Assembly: GCF_949628265.1 (NCBI RefSeq)
Contig: NC_088787.1
Coordinates: forward strand, 24,728,501 to 24,792,500
Length of the DNA stretch: 64,000 nucleotides
Direction: 5' to 3'
From: Cloeon dipterum
Taxonomy: Eukaryota; Arthropoda; Insecta; Ephemeroptera; Baetidae
Both the position numbers and the translations under genes were made by a program. Below are positions 37,501-50,600 of the stretch, piece after piece (position 1 is the first letter of the stretch; the number at the start of each line of letters is the position of its first letter). The notes beneath the pieces were generated by a model. It saw only the letters and a program-made list of their open reading frames with translations. It was not told the origin of the DNA and searched no databases.

Positions 37501-40500
37501 GTATTCTGTTAGTAAGCACCGTCCTTAGCTTCCTAGGAGTTATTTTTTGGTTTAACAACTCTGCATTGCATGCGATCATAAAAAAATGACTTACGTAATC
37601 AGGGCGCTGTTTTGCAACAGTTCTCGGCTCAAATTCAAAGGAATATCCTCAGAGTCAACAACTCCTAAAAGATCAATCATATTGGTAGGAATATCAAAGA
37701 AAAATAAGCTAGCAAACCTTTCACAAATCGAAGCCATTTCGGAAGAATATTGTCAGTTTTGCTCTTGATTAGCACTTTCTTTGAATAAAGCGCGACTCCC
37801 TGATCTCCTTCCCGAGTCAAGTCGAACAGGCCTTTTAATTCAATCATAAATATTTAGAAAGTAAAAATAAAATTTATGGGGCTGTTACCTGGTTTGCCTT
37901 CTGGAAAATAAAGGAGGGCTCTGATGTTGATTGGTGCGTCTGTTTTATAATGCAAATTAAACCTAGGCCTGTCACCAGTGTTTCCGACAAATCTATAAAA
38001 TTCGTCGTGCATTTGTGGTGTCACAGACTTTGGCTCCATGAGCCACAATGGCTGGATGGTGTTTGCCTGAGTGCCATTCACGTAAATTGGACTGCCCACA
38101 AAGTTGCTGTACTTCTTGATAACACCTAAAAATTAAAATGGCAACTAGAGTTGAATATTGAAAGGTTTTCGGTTGTTTCAAGGAAGTCAACTCAATGCGT
38201 TATTTCTCAAGAAAATCTTTTCTGCCATCAGCAAACATAGCAAAATATTTCAGTAAAGGAAAAAACTGATAACATGATAATTTTACCCTACCAAGAATAG
38301 AATCTTCATCGCTGAATTCCCTACTTTCCATTTTCAAATGAAGCACAATTTTAGTGCCTGTCTCCACGCTGTCCAAAGGCTGAACTTCGTAGGTACCAGT
38401 CCTTAAACATTGAAACTCGTTTTAGAAATTATCAAACTACACAGTGGGCGGGGAAAATTTACCCATCAGATGACCATTTGTAACCCTGGGCATCCGGACT
38501 GTTTGCTGATTTTGTAAACACCTCTACTTTGTCAGCGACCATGAAGCTCGAGTAGAAACCGACACCAAATTGACCAATGATAGCAGAGTCCTGGGCGCCG
38601 GTCGACTTTTCTTTCATCTGCTCAATGAATGCCTGGAAAATGTTTTTTAAGTTTGCATTCTTGTTTAATGGCCACGTTAATTTAATTTAAAACGTAGACT
38701 ACCCAAAATGTACCTGAATCAGGGTCATCTATTATGAAAGCAGCTTTTCTTATGAACTGGGGTGGTCCATTCATTTAAAAAGGAGAGAATTTAACCCCCC
38801 GCAGCAGTTACCAAATAGAGGGGACATAGCAAGCAAAGAAACGTGACAAACACTATCCAGAGTTTCGCATAACAGGATAATAAAAAATTGAGGAAAGCTT
38901 TACCTTTGAGCCAGATCTGGCAATTGTGCCCAGGTTTTGAATCAACTCCTCTTTGGTCATCCCAATTCCAGAATCCTAAGACGATGTTTTAATTACTGCT
39001 GAGCTGGATATCATACATATAAGCTATTAAACCTGAATTGTGAATGTTCTATTCTGCTTGTCAGTCTCAATTTTGATCTCTAGCGCTGTCTGATGCTCAG
39101 ATGCAGCGCCGGCCTGTTGCGCTGAAAGCCTTTCGTAGCGTAGTTTTTCCAATGCATCACTCGCATTTGAAATCAATTCACGAATAAAAACCTGCAAGAC
39201 AAATATCATTCAAATAAATCTGTGAAAAAATTAAAATGTTAAATGGTATCGCTATTAATTTAAATTTCAATAAAAAAATCGCAATTGAAGGCTTTAACGG
39301 TAATAGCCGAATCTTTTCTTTTTGTTAGAACTGATTTACTTTAACGCACTTGCAAGGTGTGAAAACGCGCGCATATTTCCTGGTGCCTCAAATTTTGGGC
39401 CAATCGATTGCGTAGCGCAAACCATGAAAATAAAGCAGCAAGACAGCTCATATAATCAAGAAAGCAGATTTAATCTCGGGAAAGTGCAATCAGCAAGAGG
39501 GCAAATTAAATTAGGTTAACGCTAGCAAAATTCGGCATGATTTTTCCGGAAAATTCTCCGCAGAATTATTAACCTATTTTACGGTATTACAAAATTCACA
39601 ATGCTTTTAGTATGATTAATTTCAAGGGGGAAACTGATTAAAGCTCCCTAAATGTGTAAGATGAAATTTATTTTCTCATTCGTTCAGTGCGTTGCTGCAA
39701 CTAGTAATACGCATCAATATTATTTAGCTGTTGAAGAAAAGCTGAGAAGATGAAAAAAATCATATATACGAAATTTAAATAATAATAGTTAATTTGTTTA
39801 TAGCACAATGTTTTAGGCTCTTGAATATTTTAATGACCAAAACATGGAAGCTGCACATCAGAAAGAACATTATATTAAGTATATTATAAGCAAATTGGTT
39901 TAAATGCATCAAAATTTTCAAAAACTGCACACAACTGAATGAGTTTCAAAACACTAGTTTCCCCTTTTATGCAGCTTTTGAAGAGCATCATTAACAAAGA
40001 ATGCACTGCAAATATTTTTGAATGCTAGATATCCAATGAAAACCGTATGGAAATAATTAGAAAAATAATCACTTACAAAAGGGTAAAAATGAAAGTTTTG
40101 CTGGACGAAAGATCCAAAATATTCTGATCAAATTAATTCAATACACAATAAATAGGACTCGTCCGACAAGCGGCGCGCGCGTCCCGCGATTGGGTATGCC
40201 ATGAGGTATTATATCCTCGATCGATATTTTCGTTTTTGCGTCAGCCGCGGCAGCCCCCTACGCCCACGCGAAAAGTCACGATAGGAGAATACTGCACAGT
40301 GAGGCACAGCATGAAGGAACAGGAAATATAATTGAAATTACCTCTTTGTCGGAGTATAGAGACTTTGCAACTATGTCCAGTAGCATACGCGTTTCGGCTT
40401 GAAACTCGAGCTTGTCTATACCTAAAATCACACAAAAGGTAAAAATAACTAACAATAAGAGCACAACTAGAAAACTTATAAAAAAGGGCAAAAGTTTTTT

Positions 40501-42608
40501 TACGCTCACAAAGAAACCCTAGGAACCTCATCGGATTGGCGTAACCTGTTTTTTTGTTAACAAATTCTGTGGTAGAAAATTTTCAATTCGATAACATAAG
40601 CTTTAAATAAACATTTAATGATGCAATCATGTTCAACACACGGGCAATTTGGATTGTACACAGTATTTAATTAGATCAATGGGTTATTTTTGAAGAGTCA
40701 ACCGCCTTATATAATTTTATAGCTGCGGCCATATTTTGGGCCGGCAGCTGAATGTTTTTGGCTAGCAAAATTTTAAAAGGGAACATTTGCCCGATCTAGA
40801 AAGTTTCACTTCTTCCACGTTTACCGGTGGCTGGCGCAGCAGCTATCAAGCACGGTTGTTCACACGACCTAAAATTAATCGGCTGGCTGAGGCCGCTAGT
40901 AATTTTTTACACACCGGGAATCCAAATTTTTTCACAAAGAGTTTTATCTTGGCTTTAAAACACTTACTGCACTTTATTGCAAGTAAAAAATGCTATTTTA
41001 CAATAAATCAAGAAAGTTGTTTGCAGGTTGGTGTGCTTGACGTAAGCTAATTCATCCAGTAAATACTTTCAGCCTAGCACGCAAAAACACAATATAAGCT
41101 AAAGCCAAACAGACAATAGAAAAGGGAAAAAATGTAGCTCAGTATAAGAGGACCTGAATTCAGTATGAGGACGCTCCATCCTACGTAAAATCGGTCTCGG
41201 TTCAGCTCAGTTCAAGGGACGAACAACAAAAGGTCCAAGGACAAGGGAAGCCAAGACGAAACAAGGGGAGAGCAACACAATGCATGAGTCCTTTGAAGGG
41301 TAGTGGGAGGAATTAAAACATTTCAGGTATAAGTTATTGCTGCAGTTACCCACTGTCGGAGATGGCAAACACGTGGTTATTGGTTATTTAAGCGACTCAA
41401 AATTCTCAACTCGCCAATCAGCTAGTTTCAGCGGCTTTAGAGACTAATTATTTCAATATCAATCTATGATCTCGGTGTTGGGAGGCCGTTCCAAATAATG
41501 AGGATTTATCATTTTACCGTTTCTTTTTGGATGCGAGGATATAAACAGTTAATAAGTTACCCTGATGATCTGCAAATGACACAATTTTGAGTGTAAATCG
41601 AAAAGTGGTTTATAGTCAGTAATTATAAGCAAACACTTCTTTCTCTGAATAGCTGCAGTCAAAGAAACAAAAAATTTACTAAACGCTTTAAATGAAATTG
41701 TGAATCTGCCTGTGTACGTGTTGCGGGATACCACTCTTTTACTTTAAAAACACTCCCTACGGCCCAACCTATGTTCTACATTAGCCATATCGACAACCTT
41801 TGGCAAGTTGACCAATAAATTAACTAAATTAACTTAACAAATTTACAAATGAAAAGATGACTGTGATAAATATGTAGTGAAAAAACTTGGGGAAAATGTT
41901 CATGAAATTAAATGCTCGGTTTATGAATCATGAACAATAAACGCAAATTCTACTGTGCTTTCTGCACTATCCAAAAGACTATGTATATTACTATACATAG
42001 AACTTACGACAAACGCATCAAAATAAAATTAACCACCATGATTATTGTGCTAGTTGATGTCCGCTTTTTTAATTACCTGGCGAAGCAGACTGCACTGGTT
42101 CTTGTTTTGTACTGAATAGACGGCATGTTCCCAGTTGTACCGACTTGCTTCCTTTCATAAATAATGACGACGTGCATTTGACGTCTGAAACAATGTAACA
42201 AAATTGTGATTACATACATTATGTATCATAGTAGATCAAGCAGGATTTATGAGGCGAATTCCATTTTTTCTTCGAAGCACTCAACATTTCCATTGAAATA
42301 ATTGAGTGCATAAATATCTTGGTGCAGAAAGCTTAAATTCTATTTCAAAAACCATATTTTCAAACAACTAAATTCAAAATAAGATAAAAATAAATCATTG
42401 ATGAAATTTGCACGATTAAGCTCGTGGCTGTTTGCATGCACCATTAACCGCTTCTGCACGGCGAATTGCTAAGAATAGCATGCCAACCTGTGGTGAGACT
42501 CGCCCTGAAAGAGTTGACAAGAGTGGCATTAGCTTGTCCCTTGCGCGCTGCAAGGAAAACGCGAGCGCAGGGCCGAAAAGCAGCACCGGAGCGGACAAGG
42601 GCAGCCAT
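31543..42608 (-). CDS. TRAP1: TRAP1, mitochondrial Hsp90-family chaperone
   Basis: Sixteen exons, 2106 nt, 701 aa (human 704): 42488-42608, 42077-42184, 40342-40415, 39033-39191, 38904-38975, 38463-38632, 38292-38401, 37889-38125, 37718-37831, 37595-37664, 37385-37532, 37166-37293, 36920-37107, 36359-36590, 32095-32167, 31543-31644. The N-terminus is Arg/Ala-rich without acids ([18 protein letters not shown]), a typical mitochondrial presequence. The GHKL ATP site shows [34 protein letters not shown] and [20 protein letters not shown]. The middle-domain block is [20 protein letters not shown], and the C-terminal dimerisation region includes [20 protein letters not shown]. The chaperone folds matrix proteins and tunes respiration. 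The last long intron (32168-36358) contains a TIR element. It is divergent to mastermind. Confidence 0.96.
34091..36234. mobile_element. Non-autonomous DNA-transposon-like element with terminal inverted repeats
   Basis: CCCGCATAAAAAAATAT at 34093-34109 is matched exactly by its reverse complement at 36216-36232, and TA flanks both ends (34091-34092, 36233-36234). A TA duplication is the Tc1/mariner hallmark. However, one more flanking base also matches, so the true end could be CTACCC. Within about 400 bases of each end lie many short motifs such as AGATTAATCT, GGATTATTCT and GAACATTCT. No transposase frame is seen; the 118-codon frame at 34412-34768 is low-complexity. A GC-rich centre (34900-35190) differs from the AT-rich arms. 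The element sits in a TRAP1 intron. Confidence 0.65.
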
Positions 42609-44613
42609 TTTTAGTTCACAACTCACAACACGTGAAGCCGGGCTAAATCTATCGGTTGTTGGATTCTGCTCAGTGAAACTACCGCGAGAGCAAAGCAAGA
42701 GCGGGAAAAATGAAAAATAATGAGAAAATAACACCTCGACAAAAGCGATTTAGCCCGCTTAGAATGCCCCTTTATGTCTATTGCGTTCTTCAATCAAAAT
42801 AAACAGGAAAAATGAAGCCTCAAGTGCGGTCGTATCAGTCGCAGGGACTTTTTCGGAAATTTTGGTGGTAATTTTATTGTTTCTGGTCTAATCTATTCTA
42901 ACTTATTATTGTTAAAGTGGAAAGTGGATTTGATACAGGACAACAATTATGGATAATTAAGTGGCTGCCCAACATCGCTGGCATGAACCAGACCTCTGCA
43001 ATTACTTGAATTGTTGGATGAGATAACCAAATTTGAAACAATTAAAAATGGACCTTGCTATATGTAGTAAAAATTCAAATTTTCTTGGCAGTCTTTTTTC
43101 CTCTCGTCAAGATCTATACAACAATGTATGCCACTTTTTGGGGAAACTCTTTGTTTTTAAATAAAGTCAGTTTTCAAGTAGGGAGACAGTCCTTAATCAT
43201 TTGAAGAGCATGCTAACTTAGCAGCCACTTTTAAAATAAAATACAGTGCTATACATTAGGTCAATTTTGGCTTCAACTGCTGAATCCTAAGGGAGTTCAT
43301 GCATTAATTGGAGACAAGGGTTATGCATAATGCAAGCTTTTGCAGTATCAATCCTCTTTAAGTGAAAAACATGTTATCGTCTGCATAGATATTTCAATCG
43401 TATTATTGCTTTGCAAATAATTAAAGTATTATTATTATTGTCCTTGTGTTAATTTTTATTTTCAATTTTCGGTTGAAATTTATTTTAACTTTGAAATTTT
43501 AACAAAAGGCACACTAAAAGACGGCTTTAAGTTACCAAATTTTTTGTCTATCTTTGAACATTAACCATGAAAATGTTTCAAAAATTTATAGATTTTCAAG
43601 ATGTTATTCAAATGACGTAGCTCTTATTTGGACAAATTAGGAAAAATAAAAAAAAACTTTTGAGGACACGTCGAGTTAAAATGTATTTACACATAAGAAA
43701 CAAGAAAGAATAAACAATATAGCATTCAGAGAATTTGAATGTTGTTCTTTTAGCGATTGAAGTATTTTTGTAGAGAAATCATAAAAAGGTAAAAACACCC
43801 CCCCGAAATCACGTCTTGAAAAATTTACTAGTTCAGGAAAAACACTAACAAGGGAACCCTGAGTATGTTCCGCCCGGTGAATGGGAATATACTCGCCGCC
43901 AATTTTTAGTATTAAGTGCAGTAAGAGACGAGCAACAATTAAAATTCTTCTATCTAGCATAGTTTACGAATAAGAAAGCTGCAAAGATTTTCCAAGTGTC
44001 CACGTGGAAAAACCAAAATATTATCGAAGGTGTCCGAAAATGGTCAAATTCACATTTTTGGAATTGGCATGAAGTGCAGATTCCAAAAATGTTTTTTTTT
44101 TAAATCCGAGCATTTTTCGAAAAGTTATGGTACTTTGAAACATAAAGGAAATTTTAGAAAATAAACAGTAACTTTTTAAAAATGGTTGCTGCAAAGAATG
44201 ACACTTTTAAGGGAGCGGAGGCTACACGAGGGAGGGGAATTAAAGGGAGTTTAGTGTAGAGCAGTGCAGTCGACAACTCGCAGTCTGCCAGTCTTATTCC
44301 AACAGCAGAGCAGCTACCAGCTACCAGTGGCACCTGACTCACTCAGATACACCCTTACCACTCCTCACAAAACTTTACCCCTCTGCAACAGCGTAGAAGC
44401 ACACGCAGGCAGGACTAGGAGTGCCAGACTTCCAAAGCTAAAACCCGGAGATTTTGGACTCGAAAACCCGGAGATCCCTATGCTCCCGTGTTAAAGTTTT
44501 CAGTCCCAAACCCGGAGAGTGGCAGCCCTAGGCAGGACCGCGCCAGAAGAAGGGGAGCGAGCAGCGACACCACTAAAAGCTTCATCGATGCCAATACCAA
44601 TCGGATAGCAAAA
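42609..44613. promoter_or_regulatory. Divergent intergenic region between TRAP1 and mastermind
   Basis: About 2 kb, AT-rich in the middle. The TRAP1 side (42609-42700) and the mastermind side (44210-44613) are GC-richer and presumably hold the two promoters and 5' UTRs. Just upstream of the mastermind ATG, AAACCCGGAGA occurs near 44440 and 44463, with a shorter AAACCCGGAGAG near 44507. The frame is open upstream to a stop near 44416 without any ATG. Confidence 0.45.
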
Positions 44614-47600
44614 ATGAGTAAACGCAAAAATACCGGTACGGAAAATATAATTTCGGAGTTTGAGGAATTTAAACTTCAAAAAATTGTACAACACGCTCTT
44701 TTGAGCGGTGGTACCGTTCAAGTTTTTGATAAAGGCACGAATTCCATTGAGAATACAAGAAGGATTCTTATAGATGCTACCAATTCGCCGAGGCAAGGAA
44801 AAGGAACCGGTTTTTCAGTTAGTGTGAACAATAGTATTTCCCAGCGGGTATCGGTGCCGCAGAGCTTCCCTCAACTGCCGCAGTGGAATCGGAACGCACA
44901 AGTCGCGGTAGGTCCCCAAACATCAACCAGTCGTCTGCAAGCTCAGCGAGAAGCGGCCGAAGCGGGCCCGTCGCGCTATTCGTTGTCGTGCGACTCAACG
45001 AGTGCGCGTGTGGAGCATCAACGGACGACGCAGGCCGCCCCGACGCCGACAGTGTTGCCCCCGCGAAATGACTTAAACGGCCGCGGTTTGCCTGTAATTT
45101 GTGTCGCGTCTCACAGTCAGTACACACCCGCGTCCAACATTAATACGAACGGCAGTTTAAGCGCCCCCAACCCCTTGATTGGCGGGCGATACGGGGTCGG
45201 GGGCTACGGGGCGCCGGGGACGCTGTGCCCAAACGGCGGCCTGGAGGCCCCGCGGCTGGGGCTCGGCGGCGCGGGGCCGGCGCCCGGCGCGGCGGCCCTG
45301 GCCGTCGGCCAGCCTCTGGGGTCGGACGGGCAGCGCCAGCAAGTCTGTGACCGGCTCCGCAAACGCATCCAGAGCTACCGCAAGAGAACCCGAGACCAAT
45401 ACGACAACCACCAGCGGACGCAAGAAAAGTCGAACGAGGCCATCGCGCAGGACACGTCTGTGCTGAAGAGCAGACACATTGAGGGCAAGTCCAAGCGGCA
45501 GCCGAAGAAGTCCGAGAAGAAGACTGAGCCCACGGTTGCCCCCATGGCCCACCTCCACGGCCAGGTGAGTTTTCATTCTCATTCAGTTTCACGTGCGTGT
45601 GTCTATTGCTCCCGACGAGCTTTTGTTGTTGTTGCGCGGCCGCGTTCCGTTCACAGGTGGCCGTCGCCCCCACGGAAAGAACCGTCATTGCTCTCGATCT
45701 CGGTTCGACGCCGAGAATTTCTCTCAGATAACTTTTATCAAACCCATCTTCTGTCTTCCTTAAGTTTTCTCTCATCCCGAGCTGATACAAATAGGTTACA
45801 TACTCTTTTGAATGAATGAACTCGAGTCTGAACCGGAAAATTATGTCGTAAGATTTGGCCAGTTGTTTGCATTTGAAAACTCTGCAAAAATTCGTTTTCC
45901 TTGTCCATCTAAACTTGCTTTCTCATTAACTCATCTTAGGAAATTCCACAAATAATGCTGTGTAAAAATATTGACCGAAGCCTAGTTACGTTGTATTGAT
46001 GTTTAAGTTAAAGCTGGCTCCACGAATCACAAACCATACAAAACATTGCTTTAAGCTCCTATATTCGCCTAGGTTTTCCTTGAACAAATAAAATAATCTT
46101 ATTTGATAAACTTTTTCGCTCTCAAGACAGTCAATTCGATTGAAAATATAAACGAAATTTAGTTTAAGCCGAAATTGGAAGTCGATTAAATTTAGGATAT
46201 TAAACTTGCTTGCTATAAGAATTCAATTTCAGTTTTTAAAGAAGATGATTTAATAAGCTTAAAACCCATCACTGAACATGAATGCGGAAATATATAAATA
46301 TACGAATAGTAGTGTAATGCCGATTTTCCCGGCACATGTTTTAAGTTTAGCTACTAAAATTACACCAGTAATATACTCTCATATTGTTTCACCAAGTTTG
46401 TTCATTTCAATCTCATTCAAAGTGTTAATTTCCAAATGGTCACACTTAAAATTACACCGTTAAAACTTCTTATTTAACAAAACGCCAGAATCACTTAAGA
46501 ATGCAGAATTCTGAACTCTGGCTTTCGATTTTTGATGCTTAAGTGCCCGAGCCGAGCAGCGAAAACAATGGGCAAACAACTTCCGCCTCTCGCACCCAAT
46601 CGAACAGAGTTTTGTGTTTCCTCGCACGAAAGAAACGGCAGTTCTGATCGGAGCTGGTGTGCATTAGACGGAACGAATTTCGCAGTCTTAGACGCTTGGG
46701 GACGGTGGAGCACCACTTTGTGACGTCACCGCCTCCCGACCGAGCGAATTCGGTTCGCGGCCGATAATTAATTTCCGGCGCGAACTACCAACCGAATCGA
46801 TCCGCCAGAAACAAATTCAGAAAACGAGCGAAAAAGGCTTAATGGAGATAAGAAAAGCGGGGTGGAATGGATAGACAATAATATAGACAACATGAAAACA
46901 ACCTCGAGTGGTCGCACTTTTCAAATATTTAATAATATAGACGTTTCCGTGGAATGCAGGTTTGGAGGGTGCATGGTTGTTTCTCTTTCAACGAGAATAT
47001 TTGGCTCCTGACCATTCAGCGAGGAAGGAAAGGAAGGGGGACCTGGATGACAGCAGAAAAGAACTAACCGAAAAAGCACAACAGGTACGGGATATCGCTG
47101 TCCTCTCTCCTGGTGCATTTTCATCTGCCACACTCTGGCACTGCTGCTTAATGCTGTGCTCCTGATTTTGGTAGATGTGGCAACAAAGCTGAAAACACTT
47201 GGCCGGCAGCAGCCCGCGGTGACGGCGGGGTCCCCTCCACCCGCACGGGGCCGCGCGTCCTCATCTGCTATCTCTGCTCTGCCGCCGCTGCTGCCGCTGC
47301 CGATGACTGCGAGTGTGCCTCTGTGCTCTTCTTTAAGGGCGCTCTCGCTCTCTCTCTATCAATGGACGCGGCAGGAACGCGATTAAAAGGGGAGAAGCTT
47401 TTAATTCCGGCCAATTTAAGAGCAGCGTGCTCGTGTTTCGTAACAATCAGACTTTCGGCTTTCAGTGCTGCAAACTGGTGCATGTTGCAGTTAGCTGCAA
47501 TTATTTTATTTGTTGCTCCATTAAAGTTACTCTAATTATTTTTTTTTAAAAAAATATCAGTTGCGACAGTAATAATTTCATACTGGTCTCCGAAAATTTT

Positions 47601-50600
47601 CAATCTTATTAAATTTTGTCAACACCAGAATAGAGAAGCGTTGAATCTTGGCCGGCTGGGTTTGAGAGATAAAGACAATCGCCAGCAATTCGTGACGTAA
47701 TCATTGTTTACTTGACATAAATATGTGCTCCAACTCAATTTAATGATTTGAGTAATATGTATATGCACTTCATTATTATTTAGGAAACATTTGAGCACAG
47801 TTAATGCGCGTAAAATTGATTGTTCCTGATTTAATTCAATTCTGATCTTCCTACTTTTTTACAGAATGATACTGATCATCATTATTTCAACTGAAATTTA
47901 ATGTGCCAAAAAAATAGTAATAAAAAAGTAAACTTAAATTTCGCAAATCAAATTTTTGCTTTAGAACCCTTGTATCTTGTTCTCCTCAAAAGTATAAGAG
48001 GGGATTTTACCGCCCATCGTGATTTTTCCGAAGGTGATCCTAAACTTGACCAAACATACCGAGGACACACAAACATAAAGCATAATCCCGAACCCTCTCT
48101 CCAATTCATGCCTCTATGAAAAGGTTGTGGCTGACAAGTTATCTTCAATGCTATTTCATTTCATTGTCAGGTGGTGGCAATATACATCTGGAATGGACTT
48201 AAAAGGGGGAAGAAACTCATCTGACACCTCTCTAATACCCGACTTTTGTGTTCCACATCCTGCAGGAGGCTTCGATTTGACATGTTTTTCCATACCTCAA
48301 AAATTGAATTGTCCAATGGCTCACTTTGGTTAAATATGATTATACTAATATTACATGTGTGCAAAAGTCACAACAAAAATAAAATTTTTGATATGATTTG
48401 TTTAGTTAAATTATTTATATTTCAAATATGGAACGATGATTAAAGGTAAAAAAATAGTTGAGAGAATAAATAAATTGATGCAAGTGAGGGGAATTCACTG
48501 ATTTTCTAGAAATAATGGACTGCATTAGAAGGGTTTACTCCGGTCTTGTTCGTTGCTGGCATGCTGGCGCCTGATTCGCGGATGACAGATCGTCTCTAAT
48601 GCTTTGGGACCATGTCATCGTGGCTCAAATTCCCGATTTCTTTTCAAGACCGTGATTGATTAGTCTGCACAATCGAGTAGATCCAAAGAAAAAAAACAAT
48701 AGTTTGCTTAAGTAAGTAAACCGACACAAAATCTGAATTTAATAGTTCAACAGATATGTTAGCGTTGATCAATAAAGTAATATATAAGCTCTGGTTAAAA
48801 TCATTTGCAAACCAAAATGAGAAATACATGTTCAACCGTAAAACTTGAACATTTTAGGTTTTCTCTATTCTTTGTAATGACGTGAAATTTTTAAACAAAT
48901 TAAATAAAAAAATAAATAATATGACAGCAAAATAATCAAATTGATTTTCTGAAAATAAAAGCACAAACCCTGCTAGCACAATGCCAATTAGAAATCCTGA
49001 ACTAGGATTAACCGAACGAATGCTGAGCAATTATCATGGAGTGGAAATAATTCACGAAGTATTATAGTATTTTTGTAATAATGATTGATTTAAACACTAA
49101 GAGTGTTTCGCAAAAAACAATTTCCGCTTGAGTCATAAACATAGCAGAATGAAATGAAAAGTGCGAGGGAAAAATCGGCAGGAGCCGCAGAAACGAAAAA
49201 GGGCAATGTACCAAGCGGAGCAGAAGTAAATTGCTGCTCTTCTCTCATTTGGAAGGACGCGACGGAGGAGATATTAGGAGAGAGAGAGAAGGATGCTGCG
49301 TACGTATCTGCTTTCAGGGCACTCGCAAAGATCGTGAGTTGAGCGGAGCGAGCGAGCGAGCGGGCTGCAGTGGATCGCGTGTGTGCCGGCCCGAGAGCGC
49401 GGCCACTTCCCACGGTCGAGAGCGGCCACGCGACCAACGGCCAACACCCCCTCCCCACCTTCTCAGGCTGAGCACCAGCAGCCTCGACCACGATCACGAC
49501 TTTGCTGCAGGAAGGAATCATATTTTCCGACCCGGCTTGATTATCACACAAAGGAGTCACCTAAATTCGGCACGCTTAGCCGAAACTGGGCTTTTTCAAT
49601 TTGGCTCGTAATTTGTTGATATTACTTTGTATTTTTATTGCCACATTTTTTATGAAAATCATGAAATCATGCCTGCCGGGTACATAGTTTTATCCACCAA
49701 CTAAAAATAATATAATCTCACAAGTGGGAACGAATGCGTTTGCAATTGAAGCTCTGAAGTATTGTCACAACTTCGAATCCAATCCTGCCACTGTCCTTGT
49801 AGGAGTTAAGTATATTCTCTCTATTTCTCGCTGTTGAAAAGCAAATAAAATCTACACGTTGGTTCTAACAAATAACTTTCCCTTTAGCTGTCGCGTCGCA
49901 GGTAGCTACAAAAATGCACTTGCACTAAAACGACCTACGGAATATAGCTGTATTATTCGATTTATTTTCGTCGGGAGAGTTTAACAAAGACTGGCATGTT
50001 ACAAACTCAATCCTCAGTTCGTTTCGTGTCCGCTGCAGCTTGGCTGATGCGTTCAAGAAAGAATTTTCAAGTGTGACGTGAATTCGTAATGAGAGCAATT
50101 GCGCGATTATTAATAGAGAGAAAGAGAGACGACGAGGGGGAAGGAGAAAAATGTTTTCGTTTGCGCTGCAACAACAGCAGACCTTGAGTTGCGGCTGACG
50201 AGCTGTGAACGCGCGCCTCACAGATGCGAAATTTTTCTGACTGAGTGAAGAGATCGATGAGACGGAATGTGTGACTCGTCCGGCGGTTCTAATTATTATC
50301 TGTATGGAAATTATTGTTCAAATTTATTTTAACAGTAATTTGAAATTTTTTTGATGAAATCAAATTAATTACTTCTTTGCTTTATTAACTCGTTGATTAT
50401 ACGCCGGTCAACTATTTTTTTCTTATTAATTTAATTTGCCTCTAAATTGAGTGACTCGCTTAGGACCTCGGACGCACAATTCATCGGTTTATATTAAATG
50501 CCATGTTTCACCATCGAATGCATTTTCATAACCTGCTGAAAATTTCCCGGATTTTTGCAACATAGTTTTCTTCAATTGAACCGACTAAGGTATTGTCAGA

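Noticed and set aside
45140..45790. 216-codon minus-strand frame
   Set aside because: It is the antisense shadow of the GC-rich mastermind exon 1 and its donor; no homology and no splice logic.
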